Below the pieces are notes generated by a model that worked only from the letters and a program-made list of their open reading frames with translations, was not told where the DNA came from and made no database searches. Shown one piece after another: positions 27,038 through 35,383 of a DNA stretch of 64,000 nt; the stretch's first letter is position 1; every line of letters starts with the position of its first letter. This DNA comes from an uncultured Pontibacter sp. (GTDB lineage: Bacteria > Bacteroidota > Bacteroidia > Cytophagales > Hymenobacteraceae): positions 186,001 to 250,000 of the forward strand of contig CANMMP010000003.1 of NCBI GenBank assembly GCA_947499125.1, given 5' to 3'. The position numbers were made by a program, and so were the translations under genes.

Positions 27038-28540
27038 TTACGCCAGTTTCTCCAAAATGCTTCTGAAGCTAACAGCGTTATCAATGTAAGTTCTAAGCTC
27101 TGCAATTGGCATACGTACCTGCTCGCGGCTGTCGCGGTTACGAACGGTAACGGTGTTGTCTTCCAGTGTCTGGTGATCAACGGCTATACAGAATGGCGTT
27201 CCGATCAGGTCCTGACGGGTGTAACGCTTACCAATGCTGTCGCGCTCTTCGTAGATCATGTTGAAATCGTACTTCAACGAGTTGAAGATCTCGGTTGCTT
27301 TCTCTGGCAAGCCATCTTTTTTGGTAAGCGGAAGTATAGCTGCTTTTACCGGAGATAAGGCCGGGTGCAGTTTCAGGAACGTACGTGTTTTAGTAGCTTC
27401 GCCTTCAGTGATCTCTTCTTCCTGGTATGCGTTGCAAAGTGCCATCAGGAACAGGCGGTCTGCGCCGGCCGATGTCTCGATCACGTAAGGAATGTAGTTA
27501 CCGTATGGTTTGCCCGCTTCGTTCAGGTCGTTGTCGAAGTACTGCATTTTCTTACGGCTCAGCTCCTGGTGCTGGGTCAGATCGAAATCAGTACGCGAGT
27601 GGATACCTTCTACTTCTTTAAAGCCGAATGGGAATTTATACTCGATATCAACGGCGGCATTAGCATAGTGTGCCAGCTTTTCGTGGTCGTGGTAGCGCAG
27701 GTTTTCAGCCGGAATGCCAATGGCCTGGTGCCATAATTTACGGGCAGCTTTCCATTTCTCATACCATTCCATTTCAGTGCCAGGGCGAACAAAGAACTGT
27801 AGCTCCATCTGCTCAAACTCGCGCATTCGGAAGATGAACTGACGCGCCACGATCTCGTTACGGAAGGCTTTACCAATTTGCGCAATACCAAAAGGCACTT
27901 TCATGCGGCCGGTTTTCTGCACATTCAGGAAGTTAACGAATATACCTTGCGCTGTTTCTGGTCTCAGGTAAATAGTACTCGAATCTTCAGCTACAGAACC
28001 AACCTGCGTTGAGAACATCAGGTTGAACTGACGAACTTCGGTCCAGTTGGTAGTACCGGAGATCGGGCATTTTATATTTTCACGAACTATAAGCTCACGC
28101 ACGCCTTCCAGATCTTCCGCTTCCAGCAACTTGCCCATCTCAGCTAACAGAGCACCAGACTCTTCAACCCTACCTTCGTTCTCTAACGCAGCGGCTTTTT
28201 CTTCTATCAGCACATCGGCACGGTAACGCTTCTTCGAGTCTTTGTTATCGATCATCGGGTCGTTAAAGCTGTCGATGTGACCCGACGCCTTCCAGGTAAG
28301 CGGGTGCATAAAGATGGCTGCATCCAGGCCAACCACATTCTCGTTCAGTTGGGTCATGCATTTCCACCAGAGCTGCTTTATGTTGTTCTTCAGCTCCACA
28401 CCCATCTGGCCGTAATCGTAAACAGCCTGCAAACCATCGTAGATCTCACTGCTCGGGAATACAAAACCGTACTCCTTCGCGTGCGAAATGATGTCTTTTA
28501 ACTGGGTATTTTCTTCAGTAGTTTTCTCTTTTGTTGCCAT
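27038..28540 (-). CDS. glyS: Glycyl-tRNA synthetase (class II, homodimeric type)
   Basis: 500 residues of the alpha2-type glycyl-tRNA synthetase. Class II motif 2 is visible in GKAFRNEIVARQFIFRMREFEQMELQFF, and motif 3 in the segment with GADRLFLMALCNAY. The C-terminal anticodon-binding domain follows (LHPALSPVKAAILPLTKKDGL). The enzyme charges tRNA-Gly. Start ATG at 28540 fits the conserved N-terminus (KEYGFVFPSSEIYDGLQ begins by residue 17). A Bacteroidota promoter lies directly upstream at 28546-28579, so the transcript may start at or near the ATG. Confidence 0.96.
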   Translation of the reverse strand: MATKEKTTEENTQLKDIISHAKEYGFVFPSSEIYDGLQAVYDYGQMGVELKNNIKQLWWKCMTQLNENVVGLDAAIFMHPLTWKASGHIDSFNDPMIDNKDSKKRYRADVLIEEKAAALENEGRVEESGALLAEMGKLLEAEDLEGVRELIVRENIKCPISGTTNWTEVRQFNLMFSTQVGSVAEDSSTIYLRPETAQGIFVNFLNVQKTGRMKVPFGIAQIGKAFRNEIVARQFIFRMREFEQMELQFFVRPGTEMEWYEKWKAARKLWHQAIGIPAENLRYHDHEKLAHYANAAVDIEYKFPFGFKEVEGIHSRTDFDLTQHQELSRKKMQYFDNDLNEAGKPYGNYIPYVIETSAGADRLFLMALCNAYQEEEITEGEATKTRTFLKLHPALSPVKAAILPLTKKDGLPEKATEIFNSLKYDFNMIYEERDSIGKRYTRQDLIGTPFCIAVDHQTLEDNTVTVRNRDSREQVRMPIAELRTYIDNAVSFRSILEKLA

Positions 28541-28545
28541 AAGTG

Positions 28546-28579
28546 CAAAGATAGGTTTTTTAGCATTGCGTATGCCAAA
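28546..28579 (-). promoter_or_regulatory. Bacteroidota-type promoter of glyS (-33 TTTG, -7 TATCTTTG)
   Basis: On the minus strand TTTG (28579-28576) is followed after 22 bases by TATCTTTGC (28553-28545), matching the TTTG/TAnnTTTG pattern recognised by the Bacteroidota primary sigma factor. The -7 box ends only about 5 bases before the glyS ATG, which predicts a leaderless or nearly leaderless mRNA. Confidence 0.55.
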
Positions 28580-28732
28580 GGTGTTTTACAGTTTTTATAG
28601 TTACCCTAACTTATAGTTACCGCAACAGTATAAATCGGTTATGTTAACAATTTGGTAACATAGGTAACATTATAGCAACATTATTTTATGAGTAACTTGC
28701 CGCCGTTTTTAAAAAAATTGTAGCACTACAAA

Positions 28733-29869
28733 ATGGCTAAACGTAAAAAACTCGCCAAACGTGTCATAGTGGCCCAACCGCACAGGTTTACCAAACGGTA
28801 CAGCCTTGTCGATGTTATCTTCCGGAAAGAAAAGAAGTTCCTGTACTTTGTAGCCTTCTCGCTTTTAGCCGCCGGTGTGGTTTATCCTTACCCTGCTGTT
28901 GCCATGTGGGTTGGTTTTGCTTTTGCAGGCTATTCCGCCATCGCCAACGACAGTATACAGACCTTAGGTACCTATATTGGCTCTAACGAGGATAAAAAAT
29001 GGTATTGGCAATGGTTGTTTATGGGCCTTATTTTCCTGGGTACCGTGTACTATAGCTGGCATGTGTTTGATGGTGATGTAACTTACCAGCGACTTGCCTC
29101 CAAAGGTTTCGACCAGACCCCGGATAAATTCGTGTTCCTGCAGCTGGCCTCTCCGATTATACTTTTACTGCTTACCCGCTTCCGTATCCCGGTTTCTACT
29201 ACATTTATGCTACTCAGCGTATTTACAGTAAGTTCGGGTGCTATTGTAAGTATGGTAAGCAAAAGCTTAATGGGTTATGTAGCTGCATTTGGCGCTGCCC
29301 TTATCATTTACCTGCTGCTTACAAAAGCGATCAAACGGTTTGTTAAAGGCGAAGCGCATTCATTCTGGGTTTGGGCCCAATGGATCATCAGTGGCTTTTT
29401 ATGGCATACCTGGCTTGCGCAAGACCTTGCCAACGTAGCCGTTTACCTGCCCCGTAAACTCGATATTGTTGAATTCTCTGCTTTTGCAGGTTTTATCTTT
29501 CTGGGCCTTGGCTTTATGTTCTTTAAGCGCGGCGAGAAGATTCAGGATATCATTAACGAGAAATCGGATGTACGCGACGTACGAAGCGCCACCATCATCG
29601 ACCTTATTTACGCTATTATACTTTATTTCTTTAAAGAGATCAATAACATACCAATGAGTACTACCTGGGTGTTTGTTGGCCTGCTTGCCGGCCGCGAACT
29701 GGGCATACGCATCCAGTCTCAGGACTCAGGCGAGAAGTTTGCCAAAACATTCAAGCTTATCGGTAAAGACATTGCTTCTGTAACCATTGGTCTGATCATT
29801 TCGGTTATACTTGCCATTGCTATCAACCCTGTTATACAGGAGGAACTTATCAACTTCCTGTTTAAGTAA
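28733..29869 (+). CDS. PiT-like inorganic phosphate transporter family protein
   Basis: 378-residue polytopic membrane protein with two inverted-repeat signature regions of the PiT family: GYSAIANDSIQTLGTYIGS (about 65) with PVSTTFMLLSVFTVSSGAI (about 160), and PMSTTWVFVGLLAGRELGI (about 308). The conserved Asn-Asp and Ser-Thr-Thr motifs match phosphate-permease signatures. It is shorter and more divergent than canonical Pit proteins and starts with a strongly basic stretch (MAKRKKLAKRVIV). Transport of phosphate is inferred only. It is divergent from glyS (192 bp apart) and ends in a strong hairpin terminator. Confidence 0.78.
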   Translation: MAKRKKLAKRVIVAQPHRFTKRYSLVDVIFRKEKKFLYFVAFSLLAAGVVYPYPAVAMWVGFAFAGYSAIANDSIQTLGTYIGSNEDKKWYWQWLFMGLIFLGTVYYSWHVFDGDVTYQRLASKGFDQTPDKFVFLQLASPIILLLLTRFRIPVSTTFMLLSVFTVSSGAIVSMVSKSLMGYVAAFGAALIIYLLLTKAIKRFVKGEAHSFWVWAQWIISGFLWHTWLAQDLANVAVYLPRKLDIVEFSAFAGFIFLGLGFMFFKRGEKIQDIINEKSDVRDVRSATIIDLIYAIILYFFKEINNIPMSTTWVFVGLLAGRELGIRIQSQDSGEKFAKTFKLIGKDIASVTIGLIISVILAIAINPVIQEELINFLFK

Positions 29870-29891
29870 TAGCCGGTAATACCTATAAAAC

Positions 29892-29925
29892 AAAAGGCGC
29901 TGCAAAAATTTGCAGCGCCTTTTTT
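29892..29925. terminator. Bidirectional terminator between PiT-like gene and BamE-like gene
   Basis: A 15-bp perfect stem (AAAAGGCGCTGCAAA paired with TTTGCAGCGCCTTTT) with a 2-nt centre. The flanking A and T runs would give U-tails on both strands, so it can stop both convergent genes. Confidence 0.92.
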
Positions 29926-29950
29926 ATGGCTTATAGTCAGCTTATGAGTA

Positions 29951-30409
29951 TTATTTCTCAGGCCACTTTACTTCCAGGTTATCATCTATAAATACGCCGA
30001 AGTTTACAGCTATCAGCTGGTCTTCGTCAAAGTATAGGTCAATCATTTCCTTTTCGTAAGAGATGCGGGTTTCGCCTTCTTCCATCTCTTCTACATCAGG
30101 GTTGGTAATGTCGTTATCAGCGAAAAGCTGAACCAACTGTTTCTGGCTCATTTCAAAAATGCGCTCGTTCCAAAGCAGCATATCGCGGTTAGCCGTTTCG
30201 ATGCAGCTTAAACGGTAATCGTCTTCCTTATCGAAGTATAACGAATACCCATCTTCCCAGTAGTTCCAGGCTTCATGTTCAAACTCATCTTCTTCTTCCG
30301 ATTCTTCGATCTCTTCCGGTTCGCCGATAAGTTCTTCTACTTCTTCTCTTGTCAGGCCAAACTTGATCTTACCAAGTCCTTTACCTAACCTGATGTCTTT
30401 ATTGATCAT
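29951..30409 (-). CDS. Acidic protein with a BamE/SmpA-like N-terminal motif
   Basis: 152 residues, very acidic, without signal peptide. The N-terminus RLGKGLGKIKFGLTREEVEELIGEPEEIEE has the pattern of SmpA/OmlA/BamE-like folds (a short strand, the FG-hT motif, a helix, then G-P). A highly acidic stretch (about 32-50) follows. The fold assignment is an inference. Function unknown. It lies downstream of the DUF4385 gene (75 bp gap) on the same strand and could be in one transcript with it. A possible -7 element TATATTTG lies at 30440-30433 on the minus strand. Confidence 0.6.
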   Translation of the reverse strand: MINKDIRLGKGLGKIKFGLTREEVEELIGEPEEIEESEEEDEFEHEAWNYWEDGYSLYFDKEDDYRLSCIETANRDMLLWNERIFEMSQKQLVQLFADNDITNPDVEEMEEGETRISYEKEMIDLYFDEDQLIAVNFGVFIDDNLEVKWPEK

Positions 30410-30484
30410 TTTCTTTTTTTGCTTTTATGATGCAAATATATGTGAATTACTGTTTTTGAGATAGTACGGTTGCAGGTAATTATT

Positions 30485-30997
30485 TTATACTTCGTAGCGC
30501 GCCTGGAAATCCTTTTTTTGTTTCAGGTATTCGGGATGTTCTTTGGCCTGGTACCACTTTACTTTAAAAATGGCTGCCGATTCTGCTTTTACCGGATCTG
30601 GGTCGCGTGGCAGTTCTTCTCTGCCGTGGGCTCCGCTCTGGCCTTTTTTATCGTCTGGCACAGGGCCTTTATACTTCTGGCCGGTTTTATGGTTGGCATA
30701 TCGCCGGCTGCGGGTATAGCCCATCTGCAAAAATTTACGGGCCATATCTGCCCCAACAAAATCGTTCTGCTCCAGGTAATCTTCAAACAAATTATAGATC
30801 TTCTCCGACGATTCTTTGGCAATCTCGGGTGTTTTAAAGCGCCAGTGTGGTAGAATTTCCGATTTATAAGGCTCCACTAATAACACACCCTGCTCGCCTT
30901 TACCTACACGGTATAGTTCCGGATGCTTCCTGAAATCGGTTTTACCAAAATCCAGGTCGTAGTTAAAAGCCTTTTTATTTATTGTTTTCTGAGCCAT
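30485..30997 (-). CDS. DUF4385 family protein
   Basis: 170 residues, basic, cytoplasmic. The sequence KAFNYDLDFGKTDFRKHPELYRVGKGEQGVLLVEPYKSEILPHWRF and the C-terminal MGYTRSRRYANHKTGQKY match the conserved core of DUF4385, a family of unknown function. Its start overlaps the 3' end of the antiporter gene by 23 bp in a different frame, showing translational coupling or at least co-transcription. No catalytic residues are assigned. Confidence 0.75.
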   Translation of the reverse strand: MAQKTINKKAFNYDLDFGKTDFRKHPELYRVGKGEQGVLLVEPYKSEILPHWRFKTPEIAKESSEKIYNLFEDYLEQNDFVGADMARKFLQMGYTRSRRYANHKTGQKYKGPVPDDKKGQSGAHGREELPRDPDPVKAESAAIFKVKWYQAKEHPEYLKQKKDFQARYEV

Positions 30998-33041
30998 AGC
31001 CCATTCCTACATAGCCATTTGTTGTGTTCAGCATCGGGTTTTGTTCCGGGTAGATGATGATAAAACTATTCTCTTTATAGTTACGGGAAAGCAGACGCGG
31101 CACATAATCCATGGTGCTGTTGTACGAAATAGTACCTTTTCTTGCCGATATCACCACGATCATGTCGTCTTTAGCAAGTTTGGTCTTCATGTCTTCCACC
31201 TCCTTAAAATCAGTCAACGGTTCAAACTCTGCTTCTACTACTGGCTTGCTTTCGGTAATTGCCTGCCTGATCTTGTTTAAGGTGCGCTTACGGCCACGGA
31301 ATAATATTTTGGTACCCAACTGTACCGATAAGGTCTTAACAGCTTTTAGCCATCTTAAGAAGCCCCGCTCCAGGTCGGCGTTCAGCGGAACTATAACTAT
31401 AATGCGGCGGGTGGTATTCAGCGGGTGTGTGATCTTACACACTAGTATCATCTGCTCCGTACTTTCCAGTAGGTTATCCAGCACCGATCCGAATATGCGG
31501 TCGCGGGCAGTAATTTTAGCATTCCAGCCAAGCACTACTTCCGTTATCATGAGCTCCTTTATAGCACGTAAAATACCGCTCGAAATGTTGAGGTCTATTT
31601 TAGATACGAGCTGCACATCGTTATCTGTGGCCGAAGCATGCGTAATAGCTTCCTGCAGCATCTTATTCTTCTTGTAGATCTCTTCTTCGGCATGTTCATT
31701 ATCTATAACCACTGCCAGCGGGTAGATCGGCTCGTCGTAGTCCGGGTTCTTTAAAATAATGGCAAGATCTATCAGGTGTTCTATAGTTGCCGGGTTTGCT
31801 ATGGGCACCAGTATCCTATCTGGTTTATTGCTGAGGTCTGGTTTGCGCCTGCTCTCGAATATGGCCAATGCTTTACCTGCTTTCTCGGTTATAAACGAGC
31901 TTACCAAACTTGTGGCAAGTATAAGTACAACCGTCATGTTCAGGGCAAATTCCTGTACTATACCTAATTCGTAACCTACCAGTATAACTGCCAGTGTTGC
32001 TGCAGCACGTGCTGTGCTTAAGCCAAATATCAGATTACGTTGGGTTACTGTGTAGCCATATAACTTTTGAGTTACAAATGCTGCTACCCATTTTGTAGCT
32101 ATAGCCAATATGGTTACCACTACAACCGTTAGCAAAGCTTCCCAACCCTCAAACAATACGCTAATATCAACCAGCATACCTACACTGATCAGGAAGAAAG
32201 GCACGAAAATATTGTTTCCTACAAACTCCAGCCTGTTCATTAAAGCAGAAGTGTGCGGTATTAACTGGTTCAATGCCAAGCCAGCTAAAAAGGCTCCAAG
32301 TATAGCTTCCACACCAGCCAACTCTGCCAGAAACGATGCCGCAAATACCATAGCCAGCACAAATATGAATTGCGCCCCCTTTTCACTTTCTATCTGCTTA
32401 AATATGGCTTTGGCTATTATCGGGAAAACGAAGAGAACCACTGCTACAAAAGCAACCAGTTTCGCAGCCATTATCAGCCAGTAGTTAAAGCTCACATTAC
32501 CTTCCAGGGAGCCAACTATAATTGCCAGCACAATAAGCACTGCCGTATCGGTTATTATCGTTCCGCCTATAGTTACTGTAACTGCCTCGTTCTTTGCCAG
32601 GCCCAGCTTCGAAATTATGGGGTAAGCCAGCAATGTATGCGATGCAAACATACATCCCAGCAGTATGGCTGCTTTATAATCGTAATCGAATAAGTAAACA
32701 AACGTGAGTGTTCCTATAATTATAGGTACCAGGAAGGTAAGCGCGCCATAAGTTATACTTCGGATCTTTGTTTTCTTGAACCCGATCATATCCATTTCGA
32801 GCCCGGCCAGGAACATAATGTAAAGTATACCCACCGTTCCGAACAGAATCATACTGGCGTCGCGTTGCATTATCCCGAAACCATTTGGCCCCACAATTAC
32901 ACCTGCTATGATCATTCCTATCAAACCTGGTATCTTCACTCGTTTGAGTATGATCGTCGAGATAAGTATGATCAGCAGTACCATGGTAAAAATGAGTACC
33001 GGGTCTTCGAAAGGCAGCGCCAGTTTCAGCAGTAATTTCAT
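30975..33041 (-). CDS. CPA2-family cation:proton antiporter with C-terminal USP-like domains
   Basis: 688 residues. The N-terminal part (about 1-395) is a Na/H exchanger-type membrane domain with 12-13 helices, for example KVKIPGLIGMIIAGVIVGPNGFG, GLEMDMIGFKKTKIR and AELAGVEAILGAFLAGLALNQLIP; the last is the family's ion-binding-like region. From about 405 to the end it has universal-stress-like alternating strands and helices starting DRILVPIANPATIEHLIDLA, seen in many Bacteroidota antiporters. It exchanges monovalent cations for protons; the ion is not determinable. It is upstream of and overlaps DUF4385. Its own upstream region is the 659-bp gene-free oriC candidate. Confidence 0.9.
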   Translation of the reverse strand: MKLLLKLALPFEDPVLIFTMVLLIILISTIILKRVKIPGLIGMIIAGVIVGPNGFGIMQRDASMILFGTVGILYIMFLAGLEMDMIGFKKTKIRSITYGALTFLVPIIIGTLTFVYLFDYDYKAAILLGCMFASHTLLAYPIISKLGLAKNEAVTVTIGGTIITDTAVLIVLAIIVGSLEGNVSFNYWLIMAAKLVAFVAVVLFVFPIIAKAIFKQIESEKGAQFIFVLAMVFAASFLAELAGVEAILGAFLAGLALNQLIPHTSALMNRLEFVGNNIFVPFFLISVGMLVDISVLFEGWEALLTVVVVTILAIATKWVAAFVTQKLYGYTVTQRNLIFGLSTARAAATLAVILVGYELGIVQEFALNMTVVLILATSLVSSFITEKAGKALAIFESRRKPDLSNKPDRILVPIANPATIEHLIDLAIILKNPDYDEPIYPLAVVIDNEHAEEEIYKKNKMLQEAITHASATDNDVQLVSKIDLNISSGILRAIKELMITEVVLGWNAKITARDRIFGSVLDNLLESTEQMILVCKITHPLNTTRRIIVIVPLNADLERGFLRWLKAVKTLSVQLGTKILFRGRKRTLNKIRQAITESKPVVEAEFEPLTDFKEVEDMKTKLAKDDMIVVISARKGTISYNSTMDYVPRLLSRNYKENSFIIIYPEQNPMLNTTNGYVGMGYGSENNK

Positions 33042-33506
33042 TCGTTTTATTTTGTGTCTTTCTTTTTTCTCTCCTTAAAGATATTCTTTAATTTTTTTTT
33101 GAGCTGATTTTTCTTCCTGTTTCACACCTTTCCACACATCAAGCTTTCTAATTATTTTAAAAAATTAAATTTTAAATCTCTTTTCTCTTTCACTATTTAG
33201 GCTGTTTATAAGTGCATAAGTTTTATGTTTCACGGGCATTGCTTACAAGTTGTTTAAGGATGTGCTCCTATTCCACAGGTGTTCCACACTTACTTTCCCT
33301 TTAAATTTTTACTGTTCAACTCTTTAGTTGCTTTTTCCACGAATGGCTGTTTTCTGTTGATTTCTTTTTGCACACCTGTTCCACGCGTGGAAAACTGTTT
33401 TTTTGATGTGATCTTATACACCTGTTTCCACTTTTTACCGTGGAACAGCCCCTTTTTATAGGTTAGTGCTACGAGTGGTTTTAGGTTTTCAATACATTAC
33501 CCACTT

Positions 33507-33515
33507 TTATCCACA
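33507..33515 (+). promoter_or_regulatory. Perfect DnaA box TTATCCACA
   Basis: Exact match to the DnaA-box consensus, followed within 40 bp by two near-matches (AAATCCACA on the minus strand at 33534-33542, TTATCCAAC at 33544-33552). Confidence 0.7.
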
Positions 33516-33673
33516 GTTATCCCACCTATACTTGTGGATTTCTTTATCCAACTTCTGTTTTTATAGTTTTGTTTTGAATTTTGTAAACAGAAGCCTCCAT
33601 TTTATAGCTTTTAGCTCTCGTGAAACGTGGTTTTATACGTACCTGATCACGTATTTAACTATAGGTCATAAAA

Positions 33674-33697
33674 AAAGGAGACCAATTGGCCTCCTTT
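33674..33697 (-). terminator. Terminator of the Ig-like lipoprotein gene
   Basis: AAAGGAG/CTCCTTT stem interrupted by one mismatch and extended by CCAATTGG; a run of seven Ts follows on the minus strand. It sits just 4 bp beyond the stop at 33701. Confidence 0.8.
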
Positions 33698-33700
33698 CCT

Positions 33701-35314
33701 TTAGAACTGGATCTTAATATCCTCGAGCTCCCAGTTGGCTCTTATCTCTACTGTTTCCGGATGAATGTAAACCGGCTCCGGTTCTTTATTAAAATCTGCT
33801 GTACCCCGCTCCCACTTACCATTGTTGTTTTCATCTATCAGTATCCTGAATCTGTAAACTCCCGGGCCTACATCCCTGAAATTAAAAGTTCGTCCGTTCT
33901 TTAATTCCCGAACTATATTATACTGTGGGTCGACTAACTGAAGTATAAACGATTTGGCTGTTGTAGTTACGGTTCCTTTTACGCTTCCATTTGCCTGCGC
34001 TTCGGCTACCACTAATTGTAAACGTGGGTAATTTAATTTTACCGGATGCACTGGCTGTACCTGTACCGAATCAATAACTATAGTATAACCCGTTGTCCTG
34101 GCTTGTAAGGCTGGAACAGTAAAGCTTAGTTCTGTCTTCGTTTTATCAAGCATTACCTGTTCCGGGTAGCTTAATGTTTGTTGCGTTGCTGAGTCGGTAA
34201 CTATAGTTATAGGTGTTTTACCATTTATCTTTATCTGTCCCTGAAATTCTATAGTTGCTTTTTGACCTGGCCTAAATGTTTGTGGTGTGTTAGTTTTGTT
34301 CGTGATCTTAAATTGTGCGCCTTGCAAACGCTGTGTATAAGTTTGGCCGAAATCTACGTGAACTGAGTCCAGGGTATTATTTCCTGCAGAATCAATGGCT
34401 GTTACTAACACTCTCCCACCTGTAAATTTATCTGACCTGAACAACTCTACTGTTCTACCATCCGGCTGGATCTTATAGTTTATACTATCTGTTCCTGTAG
34501 TAGCTTTTGTCGAAATACTTTGTACTCCTTCGCTATAGTTTAACGTAAAGCGATCAATAAATTTCTGGCGTTGTAGCGGAATAGGTTTTTTAGTGTCGAT
34601 CTTAAAAGTCTGGATCTTTACTTGCTGAGTGTCGGCTGTGATGGTTATAGGTTTTGCTAAAAAACCGATGCGTTCATTTTCATTATCATACAGGTTGCTG
34701 CTGTTGGCATCCTGTAAGGCATATATTCTATAGGTGTCTTCTTTTATATTCTCGAAATTGAACTTGCCATTTGCATCTGTTAAACTCTGGTAATAGGGCC
34801 TGGTCTTCCTGATATTCATGGTATCGTTTGCCGGATATAGCGCTACAACTACATCTTTTTCCGGAAGCTGCGTCATCAGGTTTACTACTTCGCCTCCTAC
34901 TTTGCTCGAGTCAATATAGCTTCCTGTACTAAACGATAGTCTTAATCCTCTTACCAAATTTCTTTCTGTAATATCGGCAATACCATTTCTGAAATTGAAT
35001 ATGAAGGTAGTGCTGTCCTGTAATGGTTTATCAAACACGAGTTCCATCACCTCATCATCAAACCGTATCTTATACTTATTATCCGTGTTCGGTGTGATCA
35101 TTAGTTCCTTTTGCAGTGTTACCTGTTGTACTGCTTCGTCAAACTGTAATCTTACATTGTTTGTATTTACATTAACCGCCTGATCTGCGGGCGAGCTATT
35201 AACTAAGGTTGGTGGAACAGTATCGCGTGGGCCACCTTCCGGGGTGCTGATGCTTGCGCATCCTGTTAAAGTTAGCGTTGCCAGGCCGGCTAAAATGCTG
35301 TTGATAATTTTCAT
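33701..35314 (-). CDS. Ig-like domain lipoprotein
   Basis: 537 residues from the ATG at 35314, chosen because MKIINSILAGLATLTLTGC gives a perfect lipobox (LTGC); a longer frame adds ten residues without a membrane signal. After the lipid-modified Cys, an SbsA-type Ig-like domain spans about 25-125 (GPRDTVPPTLVNSSPADQAVNVNTNNVRLQFDEAVQ, a common start in Bacteroidota lipoproteins). Further Ig-like or carboxypeptidase regulatory-like regions follow (for example about 145-200: GKFNFENIKEDTYRIYALQDANSSNLYD). The same order is repeated near the C-terminus (GPGVYRFRILIDENNNGKWE). Likely a surface or periplasmic structural protein. It is followed by a strong terminator and borders the oriC candidate. 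Confidence 0.8.
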   Translation of the reverse strand: MKIINSILAGLATLTLTGCASISTPEGGPRDTVPPTLVNSSPADQAVNVNTNNVRLQFDEAVQQVTLQKELMITPNTDNKYKIRFDDEVMELVFDKPLQDSTTFIFNFRNGIADITERNLVRGLRLSFSTGSYIDSSKVGGEVVNLMTQLPEKDVVVALYPANDTMNIRKTRPYYQSLTDANGKFNFENIKEDTYRIYALQDANSSNLYDNENERIGFLAKPITITADTQQVKIQTFKIDTKKPIPLQRQKFIDRFTLNYSEGVQSISTKATTGTDSINYKIQPDGRTVELFRSDKFTGGRVLVTAIDSAGNNTLDSVHVDFGQTYTQRLQGAQFKITNKTNTPQTFRPGQKATIEFQGQIKINGKTPITIVTDSATQQTLSYPEQVMLDKTKTELSFTVPALQARTTGYTIVIDSVQVQPVHPVKLNYPRLQLVVAEAQANGSVKGTVTTTAKSFILQLVDPQYNIVRELKNGRTFNFRDVGPGVYRFRILIDENNNGKWERGTADFNKEPEPVYIHPETVEIRANWELEDIKIQF

Positions 35315-35383
35315 AGAATAGGCCTTGAAAATGAAAAGAGGCAAACTTTCGCTTGCCCTTTCCGGTGTTTATGCACAATGTTT

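Larger units (their letters stand above)
33042..33700. other. Candidate replication origin (oriC) or DnaA-box-rich gene-free region
   Basis: 659 bp with no credible gene and few of the intergenic repeats found elsewhere. The segment 33061-33215 is very T- and A-rich. It contains TCCACA cores in both orientations at 33131-33136, 33272-33277, 33283-33288 and 33510-33515 (TTATCCACA at 33507-33515 is a perfect DnaA box), TGTGGATTT at 33534-33542 and TTATCCAAC at 33544-33552, and a palindrome TTCCACGCGTGGAA at 33379-33392. Half-parS strings (TGTTTCACG near 33227, CGTGAAACG near 33619) also occur. mnmG lies 2.6 kb and a parS site 4.5 kb away. Against it, genes on both sides run the same direction. 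Confidence 0.5.

Noticed and set aside
33279..33717. Plus-strand reading frames of 60 and 83 codons in the oriC candidate
   Set aside because: They are Phe/Ser/Thr-rich products of T-rich DNA and overlap the DnaA-box cluster and a terminator. No family pattern is seen.
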